64,000 bases of DNA, taken from positions 1-64,000 of the forward strand of contig BLSF01000065.1 in assembly GCA_012862575.1 (NCBI GenBank), written 5' to 3'. The notes beneath the pieces were generated by a model that did not search any database, had not been told where the DNA came from, and was given only the letters and a program-made list of their open reading frames with translations. The position numbers and the translations under genes are program-made. Each line of letters begins with the position of its first letter. The stretch's first letter is position 1. The stretch is from Parietichytrium sp. I65-24A. Its lineage: Eukaryota > Sar > Bigyra > Thraustochytrida > Thraustochytriidae. Positions 20,904 to 29,747 of this stretch are shown piece after piece.

Positions 20904-22136
20904 ATGAGCGGCGACAGGGAGTTTCTTGTGGTGGTGTGGGGAGCCACGGGCTTTACCGGGCGCTTGATCACCGAATACCTGTCAAAGAAGCCCAATCTGA
21001 GCTGGGCGATCGCAGGAAGATCGCGGGACAAATTGGACCAGTTGGTTGCAGGACTCCAGAAGCCGCAGTCGGTGCCGCGAGTTTTGACCTGCGACCTTGG
21101 GGATGAGAAGGCCTTGCAGAAGGTCACGGGGTCGGCCAAGGTGCTGCTCGCTGCTGCCGGACCATTCGTGCAGTTGGGCACGCCGGTTGTTCGGGCGTGC
21201 ATCGCCACAAAGACCGATTACGTGGACATCACCGGGGAGGTGGCGTGGGTTCGCACGATGATCGACCAGTTCGGCTCTGAGGCAGAGAAGTCTGGCATCA
21301 TCTTGTGCAACTGCTCTGGCTTCGACAGCGCTCCTAGTGATCTCGGGGTGTACTACGGCATCCTCAAATTTCGTGAAAAGTACGGCGCGGGCGCCAGGGT
21401 CGGCAAAGTCACAAATCTGGCCATCATGAAGGGGGCAGTGTCCGGAGGGACGCTCGCTTCAGGAATCATCATGGAAACGGATCCAAAGTGGTCCAAGATG
21501 ATGAAAGACCCTTACCTTCTTGGTGGCCGACCGGTGGGCGGAACACGTCAGTTCGAAGAGGATTGCAAGGAAGTGGGCTTTGATAAGGACCTGGGCGTGT
21601 GGACAGCGCCATTCGGCATGGCGTCCATCAACACCCGCATTGTGCGTCGCTCCGGCGAGCTGGCCAAGTACGGAGAGAGCTTTGCATACCAGGAGCTCCT
21701 TCTCGCCCCTACCGAGAAAATAGCGCAGGCCGCTTTGAAAGGCGGGCCACCAGCTGCGAAGAGGGAGGAGATGATCAAAGCTGGGCGTCTGCCAAAGCCT
21801 GGCGATGGGCCTCCTCCAGAAGTTCGCGCCAAGTCCTTCTTTCACATGGTGTTCAAGGTCGAAGGCGAAACCCCAGCGCAGTGCGTCTACGTAAAGGTGT
21901 CCGGCGGAGAGCCTGGGTATGACGAGACCAGCAAGATGGTCTCGGAAGCAGCGCTCTGCCTTGCCACTGACCGAGCTACATTGCCTCGTAAGGGCGGCTT
22001 CCTGACACCTGCGACGGCGATGGGGATGAGACTTATCGAAAGATTTCAAGCGAACGGCATTTCTTTCAGTAGCCTCGACCCCAAGACGCTCCAGGAGAGC
22101 GTCAGCAAACGCCACGATCCGCAGGCCAAGCTGTAA
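20904..22136 (+). CDS. Saccharopine dehydrogenase-like oxidoreductase
   Basis: 410 residues from the ATG at 20904, single exon. The N-terminus has a Rossmann dinucleotide-binding fold, VVWGATGFTGRLITEYL (residues 10-26), then AIAGRSRDKL. A second conserved block reads YVDITGEVAW and CSGFDSAPSDLG. This combination marks the SCCPDH-like group (saccharopine dehydrogenase-like oxidoreductase, also called trans-acting enoyl reductase in bacteria), rather than true saccharopine dehydrogenase. Animal members sit on lipid droplets; some bacterial members reduce lipid precursors. The substrate is not evident. The protein lacks the C-terminal hydrophobic hairpin that many animal members show. Codon use is strongly GC3-biased, suggesting good expression. 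Confidence 0.9.
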   Translation: MSGDREFLVVVWGATGFTGRLITEYLSKKPNLSWAIAGRSRDKLDQLVAGLQKPQSVPRVLTCDLGDEKALQKVTGSAKVLLAAAGPFVQLGTPVVRACIATKTDYVDITGEVAWVRTMIDQFGSEAEKSGIILCNCSGFDSAPSDLGVYYGILKFREKYGAGARVGKVTNLAIMKGAVSGGTLASGIIMETDPKWSKMMKDPYLLGGRPVGGTRQFEEDCKEVGFDKDLGVWTAPFGMASINTRIVRRSGELAKYGESFAYQELLLAPTEKIAQAALKGGPPAAKREEMIKAGRLPKPGDGPPPEVRAKSFFHMVFKVEGETPAQCVYVKVSGGEPGYDETSKMVSEAALCLATDRATLPRKGGFLTPATAMGMRLIERFQANGISFSSLDPKTLQESVSKRHDPQAKL

Positions 22137-23616
22137 GCGCGTCAAACGATATGCTCTTGAATGAACACGGAAACGTGCCCACTCCTGGGAGAGCATGCGC
22201 CAACGTAAAGCAACTTTCCAGTTATATGTATTTTTTTGTTTAGAGTTTTTGATGTTTTTTGTTTTCGAGGTAGCAATCAAGTCTCTGATTCAATTAAAAG
22301 AAACCATGTCCCGTCAATATCTAAGCCCACACACTTGTGCGAACACTCGCTCATGAGTTACACACCACCAACGCCGCCACAACGCTTTCTTCCCACCACG
22401 TCTCGGCACGACCGCGGCCAAAGCGAAAGGGGAACGCCACAGCATCGCCATCGCCAAAGGGAAAGCCAAATCAAGGCCACAGCCGCAGCCTAATACAGCG
22501 CATGAAACGCCGAGCTCAGCACGCCGAGGCGCGTTGGAATGGAGAGAACTGGAGGGCGCACAGTGTTCGGTCTCACGACGAAATCCGGCTGGTGCACTCC
22601 GCAGCTAGAGTGATGATGATGATGGTGCTGTCCGCACGAACATTCCTCATCAGCATTCCAGGAGAGCTGGGATGAGGACGCGGAAACGTGGTCAGCAGCT
22701 GCAGCAAGAGAGTGAAACCCCTGTCGCTGCTTGTGCTTGCGGACGGCCTTGCAGATCACAAACACCCTGCCTCGCCGACGCACCACCTGGCAGTGCCGGC
22801 ACAGCCGACGCACAGCACTTCGCACGCGCATTCTCACCCGCGACCAACAAATCAACAAATCAACCAATCAACCAATCAAATGACCAACCCGACGAAACTT
22901 AAGGAGGCAGGAGAGGATGAGCAAGAGGAGACGAAGGAGGTTCAGTTCAATGTCCACTCACTCTACGACCGCAGCTCTGAAGCCTCAATGGAAGTGGCCT
23001 ATTTGCCGAGATCGAGATGAGATTTGCCGGAATTCACCGATGTAGTGTGTCCGGAGTGTCCAAGTGTGCGCGAGGACAGCAAAGTGCGGTGGTGAAGTGT
23101 GGTTAGCTGGAGCGCTAAGAGCGCTGATGGACGAGAGGAAGCGGCGAGACAGGGAGCATTCGAGTCCCGCTGACGGCTGACGTTGATTATTGTTTAGCTT
23201 ATCGGATAGGAATCGACCCACAGAGTCAGGAATCCGACCTGCACTCAATGTAATTTATCGTTCACTGAGACACTATATGTTTGACTTATCTTATCGAGTT
23301 GCGAATTGCAGCTAGACAGACTTAGGTTTCACCGATATCCGCTCATGGATCTCCCCAGCGGCGCAAGTTTCATACTTTCGAAACTCGCCGGCAGACGTTT
23401 CCGCGGCCTTCGCTTCGAACTCACACTCTCTAACCACCCCATAATCACCACTACCCTGCTCGATAGTGGTAACTAACTCACTGTCAGTATCTGTCAGTGT
23501 GAGCAATCCACGATCAACTCATCAACTCATCAACTCGCAGTAGACATAACTTGGTAAATCATTGTAGACGGAGCTCAATCCTCGAGCTAACACAACAGTT
23601 GACGAACCGCCAATAA

Positions 23617-23669
23617 CAGTACTCAGTACCCAGTACTCAGTACTCAGTACTCAGTACTCAGTACTCACA
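23617..23669. repeat. CAGTACT tandem array
   Basis: About seven tandem units of the CAGTACT type. The same core occurs as single or double copies at many other intergenic sites of the window. Confidence 0.95.
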
Positions 23670-23780
23670 GTCAGTGCGCTAGCGTCCAGGAAAGGTCCCA
23701 AGTCCAAAAGTCTATCAATCAAAAAAAATGACAGCGTTTTTCGATGGATGTTTTTCGTTTCGTCTTGCCCAGTGTCCGAG

Positions 23781-23840
23781 GCATCCCATACATCCCATAC
23801 ATCCCCTACATCCCCTACATCCCATAGATCCCATACATTC
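23781..23840. repeat. CATCCCATA/CATCCCCTA tandem repeat
   Basis: About six imperfect 9-10-bp units. Confidence 0.9.
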
Positions 23841-24284
23841 GAGACACTCGGGTGCGGCACTGCGGCTTTGCACGAGGGCTCGCGCGTGGCTTGTGACTTG
23901 TGACTGAAAACAACCGGCGAAAGGTGAAAGGTGAAAGCAGGTGAAAAGGCGTTGTTGGTGCAGCCGGAGTTGAGGTTGAGGTTGGGTTTGACGGAATAGG
24001 CTGGGCAGTTGGGTTCAAGGTTGGAGATTCGAACAACATTTTGAGGTCCGAGGCTCGGGCGCTGCCCAGTGCTCAGCTGCGTTCGGACAGGGCACGCAGT
24101 CTGGTTGAGATCGTCTGGAGCTCTACCTGAGGCGTAGCCGCGGTCGTCGCAGTTCGCTGCTCGGGGCTCGGGGGAGTTAGGGTCCGCATCGGTTTTACTT
24201 TTTGTTGTGCGGTGAAAAATCCGCCCGGTTTAGAGGTCGTCTCTGACTGCAGGTGTCTCGGACACAGAAGGCGCTGCAGACAAG

Positions 24285-25891
24285 ATGAGCCAGGCCGGTA
24301 TGGATGACGGTGTGGCAAATGTGACGAGAAAGCTGAGGGCCAGCACCTGGTCGGACACCGAGTTGGAAGAGCTGTACGATATCAAACACATGAACCCGGC
24401 CAATGCAATGAAGACCAAGCACTTGCTGCAGGTGATGAAGGCAATCAGACATTGCAACAAGGCCAAGACGCTGGATGACGCCATAGACGTGGTGGTCGAG
24501 AGCACTTGCAAAATTCTTGGGTGCGATCGTGCTACTCTATTCATCGTAGACGAGATCGGAGGTAAGTACTGTCATTCTTTCTTCAAGTTGCTAATTAATT
24601 TTTGCTGACTCTTTTTCGCGCGACGCACAGAGGAGCTCGTTATTCGCCAGGCTGTGGGCAACGAGGACATTCGAATTCCCTTGGACTCTAGTAGCATAGC
24701 CGGGAACGTGTATCACTCAGGAGTAAAGTTGAACATTCCCGACGCCTATTCAGATCAGAGGTTTAACAAGAGCGCAGATGAGGCCAGTGGGTACGTGACA
24801 AAGTCAATTCTCTGTACGCCGATCTGGGATGCCAACTATGAGCCCGTCGCGGTACTCCAAGCAGTAAACAAGCTGCCCCTGCCTGCCGATGGCACAGAGG
24901 AAGCGTCTTCTGGTCTTGCTTCCCTCGGCCAGCGCTTGTTCAAGCGCAGAACCGCGGAAGAACGGGCAAAGCGAGGCGGGAAAGCGTCTCCTACGTCCAA
25001 ATCCGAGGTCAACAGCCCTGACCAGAATTTCATCCCGTTCACCACGGAGGACGAGGTACTGATGGATCACCTTTCTCTGCAGCTTGGGGTTATTCTGCGA
25101 AATCAACTTCTCCGGGAATCAAGCGAGCGAGCCCATGAGCAAGTTGTCAGCCTCTTAGATATTGTTAGGTCCCTACACTCGAATATGGGTGTCAACAGTC
25201 TCATGTTCACTGTCACGGAAAGAAGCCCAAGCCTGGTAGATGCAGGTAAGTTTGGTGGTGTTTGTACAAGGGAGTGCCTTTGATTGATTGTCGAGCTAAC
25301 GTTTTTGTTTTTACTCTCTTCGCCTTCTCAGACCGTTGTACTTTGTACGTGGTGGATCGCAAGCATGAGGAGCTCTGGTCGCTTCAGAGTGCAATTGAAA
25401 TCCGCGTTCCTCTCCACAAGGGACTGGTTGGGTACACGGCGATGACAGGCGAATCCATCAACATCGAAGACGCGCACAAAGACGAGCGATTTAATACCGA
25501 GTTCGATATCAAGACCGGGTTCCGCACAAAGTCCGTTTTGGTGATGCCGATAAAAGACCGTCCACAGGATGGCGCGCCGCAGCAAGTTATTGGGGTGCTT
25601 CAAGTCATCAACAAACTGCACGGCCCTCGATTTACGGAGGAGGACGAGCAGCTTTTGCGATCGTTCTTGGACATCATCGGCTCTCTGTTAATGACCTCTC
25701 AATTATTTGCTCCCTCCCAGAAAAGGCCGACCGAGTTTGGTGCTGCAGCAGACATCACCTCGGGCTCCTCGACTCCCAAGAAAACTAACTCTTCGAGCCA
25801 ATTGCACTTTCCGGACATGATCGCCGAGGCTGATGAGGAGGAAGAGGACGAGGACGAGGCTGTGGAGCCAAGCAGCAATTCGAGCGCCTAA
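24285..25891 (+). CDS. Tandem GAF-domain protein, three exons
   Basis: Exons 24285-24561, 24631-25245 and 25332-25891 join in phase to 483 residues; both introns start GTAAGT and end CAG. Two GAF domains are visible. The first covers about residues 50-265 (GCDRATLFIVDE, then PLDSSSIAGNVYHSG), and the second about 290-415 (DRCTLYVVDRKHEEL, VPLHKGLVGYTAMTGE). Each domain carries the NK(x)nF(x)3DE pattern of cyclic-nucleotide-binding GAFs of phosphodiesterases and cyclases. In the second it reads NKLHGPRFTEEDE. In the first, about 60 charged residues separate NK from FTTEDE. No catalytic phosphodiesterase, cyclase or kinase domain follows. The C-terminus is acidic and disordered. It probably acts as a cyclic-nucleotide sensor or regulatory subunit; ligand inferred only. 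Confidence 0.88.
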
Positions 25892-26364
25892 ATTTGAGAC
25901 CTTCAGTTCCGCGTCTCCCTGTGGAAGCTACCCGAAATACAAACTAGAATTCATATCTTCCTGCCCTGCCAATTTGTTTCCAAACCTGCTCTCCCAGATT
26001 AGTTCTTTCAGCTCTTGATCACCAAGTCATCCGCCTTCCCACCCACCCACCCACCCACCCACAGCTCGGCCGCCCGCTTGCTTGACTCGATTCTACTGTG
26101 CTCATTTGCATCCGGCTCTGTTGATTTGCTCGAGCCTCCATATCACGTCGCCTTACAGTGCATACTGGCGTGTGGTAAGACAGTGTTTTCGCACACCAAC
26201 CACTTGCTCGAAAACAAGCCAAAACAACTCCGCCTGTTCAGCCGCAGCAAGCAGCGTAGGAGTGGAATCCGGTCAACGTGCGCTTGGCGGCAAAGGAGAC
26301 CGAGGAACGGGCAGGTCCGACAAGCGCCAAAATTCTCACTCTCCACGCACGGACGCTCGCGGGG
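25892..26364. other. Intergenic region
   Basis: Contains a CCCA run at 26038-26061. No gene seen. Confidence 0.6.
26038..26061. repeat. (CCCA)n microsatellite
   Basis: Six tandem CCCA/CACC units. Confidence 0.9.
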
Positions 26365-27951
26365 ATGGAGTGCAGGCACTGGTCAAGGCAGGGCCACTGC
26401 CGCTTCGGCGGCGCGTGTCGCTTTCTCCACTCCGCTCCGAACTCCTCCGCATGTGATGCTGCCACCGCCGGAAGCGCAAAGCCCAAAGAGGGCGACCGCA
26501 GTGGCAATGGGAATCGCTATGCCAACGGGAACGGGGTTGTTGGCAGAGGCAGAGCGTTTGGCGAAGACAAGGACAGCGCAAATGACCATGGCATGCGCAG
26601 CCACAGAGGTAATGGGAATCGCCCTCGCGCTCACAATGGCAACGCGAACGGCAGTGGCAATGGTAATGGTAATGGCAATGGCAATGGCAATGGCCACAGT
26701 CTGAACTGGAGAGGAAACGGATTCAACCGTCGATGGTCCAAGTCCGAGACTGCGAATGAATCGTCTTTCCGAGTGCTGAGCTGGAACGTGTTGGCAGGTA
26801 GTCTTGCAGATCCTGAGCACTACCCCAACGTACGTGCCGAACACCTTTCCTGGGACAGGCGTTCGCGTGCGATTGTAAGCGAGCTGCAGGGCTCCGCGGC
26901 GGACGTTGTATGCCTGCAAGAAGTGGATGCAGATTGGCACTCCGTCATGAGCAAGAGGCTGGTGGCCGCGGGACTGGACGGCGCGGCGTACATGAAGCGC
27001 ACGGGCAGCAAGCAAGACGGGTGTGCAATGTTGTTTCGCAAAGCTGCGTTCCATGCCGAGGAAGTGCTGGAGGTGGAGATGCGCAAACCGGGTGACGATG
27101 TACTGGACAGGGACAATGTGGCGCTCGGCATGGTGCTGCGCAGCAAGCCGCCGCGGGGTGATCAAGGGGCCAAGGTGCTGGTATGTACGACGCACTTGCT
27201 GTTCAACCCCAAGCGCGGAGACGTCAAGCTTGCACAGTTACAGCTTCTGTTTGACCGCATTGAGGAGGTGCGAATGAGACACGGGCATTGCCCTGTTGTG
27301 TTGTGCGGCGACTTCAACTCCACGCCGTCCTCGGCTCTGTACTACTTTTTGCAGCAAGGCTCGCTGTGCAACGCAAGCCGAATAGATCGCAGGCACGTCA
27401 GCGGTCAGGGACGAGTGGTTTATCAGCTCACACGGTTTGGTCCTCACGCAATCAGGTATTCTAAGACAGGGTCTCATGGGAGCAGCGGCACGTTCTTGGG
27501 AACGTTCGACTCTTCCATCATTAGGAAGCCCGAGAAGATTGCATCACCGGACGTTTTTGGCGAGGTCCAAGATGCATCCTCGGACGCTGAGAGTCTGCCA
27601 GAGTCAGTGAGGGAGGTCACCAGAATTTTGAAATCGCGCACACCCAAGCGCGCGCGCGTGACAAAATTCGGGCTTCCGCAGAGGTTAGACCAACTGGAAA
27701 CAAAGCTCGGTCCTCTAAAGAGCGCTTACGCGATCGAGCCTTCGGAAACAAGCACTGACGAGCCTGCGTTTACCACTTTCCACGAGCACATGAAGGCCCC
27801 GGTGGACTACATCTTCCTCAGTCAAGGACTGGAGAGCGTGAACGTTCTCAAGATGCCGCATCCCAGCCGATTAGGGCTCGCGCTGCCGTCCCAACACTGC
27901 CCATCCGACCATCTCAGTCTCGTTTCCGACATTAAATTTGTCTCACATTGA
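26365..27951 (+). CDS. CCCH zinc finger fused to ANGEL/CCR4-type EEP domain
   Basis: 528 residues from the ATG at 26365, single exon. Residues 3-22 form a CCCH finger with C-x8-C-x5-C-x3-H spacing (CRHWSRQGHC, then CRFLH), an RNA-binding type. A low-complexity Asn/Gly linker follows. From about 135 on there is an endonuclease/exonuclease/phosphatase fold: VLSWNVLAGSL, VVCLQEVDADWH (metal-binding Glu), THLLFNPKRGDVKLAQ, CGDFNSTPSSALYYFL and, at the end, CPSDHLSLVSD. The VSGQ sequence after the GDFNS block is typical of ANGEL proteins. Human ANGEL2 is a 2',3'-cyclic phosphatase acting on RNA, whereas CCR4 and nocturnin are a deadenylase and an NADPH phosphatase. It likely acts on RNA 3' ends; which activity it has cannot be told. 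Confidence 0.88.
   Translation: MECRHWSRQGHCRFGGACRFLHSAPNSSACDAATAGSAKPKEGDRSGNGNRYANGNGVVGRGRAFGEDKDSANDHGMRSHRGNGNRPRAHNGNANGSGNGNGNGNGNGNGHSLNWRGNGFNRRWSKSETANESSFRVLSWNVLAGSLADPEHYPNVRAEHLSWDRRSRAIVSELQGSAADVVCLQEVDADWHSVMSKRLVAAGLDGAAYMKRTGSKQDGCAMLFRKAAFHAEEVLEVEMRKPGDDVLDRDNVALGMVLRSKPPRGDQGAKVLVCTTHLLFNPKRGDVKLAQLQLLFDRIEEVRMRHGHCPVVLCGDFNSTPSSALYYFLQQGSLCNASRIDRRHVSGQGRVVYQLTRFGPHAIRYSKTGSHGSSGTFLGTFDSSIIRKPEKIASPDVFGEVQDASSDAESLPESVREVTRILKSRTPKRARVTKFGLPQRLDQLETKLGPLKSAYAIEPSETSTDEPAFTTFHEHMKAPVDYIFLSQGLESVNVLKMPHPSRLGLALPSQHCPSDHLSLVSDIKFVSH
26655..26694 (+). repeat. Coding (GGNAAT)n repeat
   Basis: Hexamer repeat GGTAAT/GGCAAT encoding Gly-Asn repeats in the linker between the CCCH finger and the nuclease domain. 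Confidence 0.9.
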
Positions 27952-28161
27952 TACCCGAGCTCAAGTGGGAACGAAGACAAAAGTCTGAAACCCGGTTAAG
28001 CTACTAGTAGCAAATTTAGTAACATTGCACGACACATTGGGCAACGGCTAGATCGGGCTTTGGCGCGCTCCAAGCCCAGCCAGGTCATGGGTCGTGCGGG
28101 TCGTGCCTCGATAAGCTGTTTGTGAAACTTTCTGCGCATCGAGCCGGTGGTGCGCGCGAGA

Positions 28162-28884
28162 ATGGGAAAGACAGTCACGGATGCAGATATAAAGCGTGCT
28201 GGGGGTAGCCATGAGCCTGAAAACGTCAAGCGCTTGGACCTCTCCGGGCAGGGATTCGAAGCAGTCGGCCCGGTTGCGGGCATGGTAAACCTGGTGGAGC
28301 TCAGCTTGGCCGGCAACAATCTGAAAACGTTGTCGGATCTGCGGAGACTGAGTATGGTTAAGCACCTGGACGTCAGTCTCAATCGGCTGGCGTCTCTGCG
28401 AGGAGTGGAGTCGATGACCAATCTCGAGACTCTGGTGTGCTGGGGAAATAGGTTTGAAGATTATGACACTGATGTCCGTCCGTATCTTCAGAGCCTCCGC
28501 AAACTAAAATCGCTGCAGATTCGTGGCCGCAATGAAGGTGACCACATGGGGGGTGCTATGAAGGTCAATATCGGAACTGTATTCAAAGACATCCCCTGGC
28601 TGCACGTGTGCGATGGTGAAAGGGTTACTTTACGAGCTTTGGCGCAGCTGGAGGATCTCAACGACGTCAGCTTCACCGGACCTCAGATCGATATCGGCGA
28701 ATCGAAAGACTGGCTGGACGAGTACGACCTGGGGTCACCGTTTTCTTCGCTCACAGGCGCTGGGAAACTTGCCTGCGAGGAGGCTTTTTACGACAACCTG
28801 GGAGAGGCAAAAGAGTTCCTCAAGGAAGCTTCAGAGAAGATAGACGAAGATCTCCGCCAAGAAATTGATACAGTGGAGACCTGA
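28162..28884 (+). CDS. SDS22-type leucine-rich repeat protein
   Basis: 240 residues from the ATG at 28162. Residues about 20-130 hold four to five 22-residue leucine-rich repeats: VKRLDLSGQGFEAVGPV, LVELSLAGNNLKTLSDL, VKHLDVSLNRLASLRGV and LETLVCWGNRFEDY. The short, regular unit is of the SDS22 type, found in protein phosphatase 1 regulators, U2A' and axonemal LRR proteins. A non-LRR C-terminal half follows, acidic at the end (EASEKIDEDLRQEIDTVET). No partner-specific motif is visible, so only the scaffold or binding role of LRRs can be inferred. It starts about 210 bp after the ANGEL-like gene, on the same strand. Confidence 0.82.
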   Translation: MGKTVTDADIKRAGGSHEPENVKRLDLSGQGFEAVGPVAGMVNLVELSLAGNNLKTLSDLRRLSMVKHLDVSLNRLASLRGVESMTNLETLVCWGNRFEDYDTDVRPYLQSLRKLKSLQIRGRNEGDHMGGAMKVNIGTVFKDIPWLHVCDGERVTLRALAQLEDLNDVSFTGPQIDIGESKDWLDEYDLGSPFSSLTGAGKLACEEAFYDNLGEAKEFLKEASEKIDEDLRQEIDTVET

Positions 28885-29489
28885 TCACGCATCTCCCTTT
28901 TTCTTTGTTATTCTTTCTTATTATTAGTCACACAAAAACTAGCTTTTATTAGATATACAATGGTCTTCAGAAAAAAAAGGAGACAGACCCGAGAGTGCGT
29001 GGCAGCTCGCTTGATGCATCCCGACCCTGTCACAAGAGTGCGCTATGCTTGACCGGGACCGTGGCATCAGCTTCGATAGCTTAAATTGGAAAGCTCAACA
29101 AATCGAGAGAAATTGAGACAGCATGGGGCGGACGGGATTAATGCGACACATCAGGAAGAAGGTTTCGAAGCCAAGAAGGAGGCTGGAAACCCGCGCTTTG
29201 TGCGAAAACATACAACGCAAAACAGAGCACTGTGACGCTGACGAATCAGTTGGAGCGTGCAAGATTCAAAGCTTTTCCATCCTCTCAACACTTACAAAAT
29301 GAAAGTAAAGCCTTTAAAACCAGCATAAGGAATCTCTCCACCGCTCCAGTCTTCAGGTCCTCTTCGTGGGATTGCTGCAAAGCTTTCCTGAGTATTTGAA
29401 AGCATTTTCACGCAAAAGTGTCACAGAAGGGTGTGGTTAGATATGAAGCTGAGCAGTTGTCTCCCTCTTCAAAGAATAAGACAAATTTC
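28885..29489. other. Convergent 3' intergenic region
   Basis: AT-rich 3' flank of the LRR gene. No gene seen. Confidence 0.55.
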
Positions 29490-29747
29490 TTACCCGATGA
29501 CATCAAAGTCCACGCCGCAGTCTTCGAGTTTCTTTCTTCTTCTCCGCATCTCCGATCGCATTCGCTCCTGCTCTGCTTTCGCCAAACACTCATGCTCCTC
29601 TTGCTCAAGCGCAGGCTTCCGCCCGCAAACGCTGCCTTTGTTGGTACCGGTCTCAGTGGCGTGGTCAGAGTTCGTGTGGTCGAACTGCTTTGGAAGTGCG
29701 AGCACGGCCACAATGCCAACCAGAACGCCACCGACTACGGCTTCCAT
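29490..29747 (-). CDS. Possible small single-pass membrane protein
   Basis: 85 residues from the ATG at 29747, which sits in a strong GCCATGG context. The N-terminus is hydrophobic (MEAVVGGVLVGIVAVLAL) and could anchor the protein. The rest is polar, then highly charged, with an alpha-helical stretch (ALEQEEHECLAKAEQERM) and basic RRRRKKLEDCG, ending FDVIG. The pattern resembles small mitochondrial or endomembrane assembly factors, but I recognise no family. Conservation is untested and the ORF is short, so it is a candidate only. Confidence 0.42.
   Translation of the reverse strand: MEAVVGGVLVGIVAVLALPKQFDHTNSDHATETGTNKGSVCGRKPALEQEEHECLAKAEQERMRSEMRRRRKKLEDCGVDFDVIG

Larger units (their letters stand above)
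22137..24284. other. 2.1-kb intergenic region with two tandem arrays
   Basis: No supported gene. Holds the longest AGTACTC array of the window (23617-23669) and a CATCCCATA-type array (23781-23840). A possible splice acceptor (CTGACTGCAG at about 24251) hints that the GAF gene has a leader intron; this is not certain. Confidence 0.55.

Noticed and set aside
21459-22280. 273-codon ORF antisense to the oxidoreductase
   Set aside because: Shadow frame of a GC3-rich gene on the other strand.
26383-27195. 270-codon ORF antisense to the ANGEL-like gene
   Set aside because: Shadow frame; its Ile/Ala repeats are the reverse of the Gly-Asn repeat.
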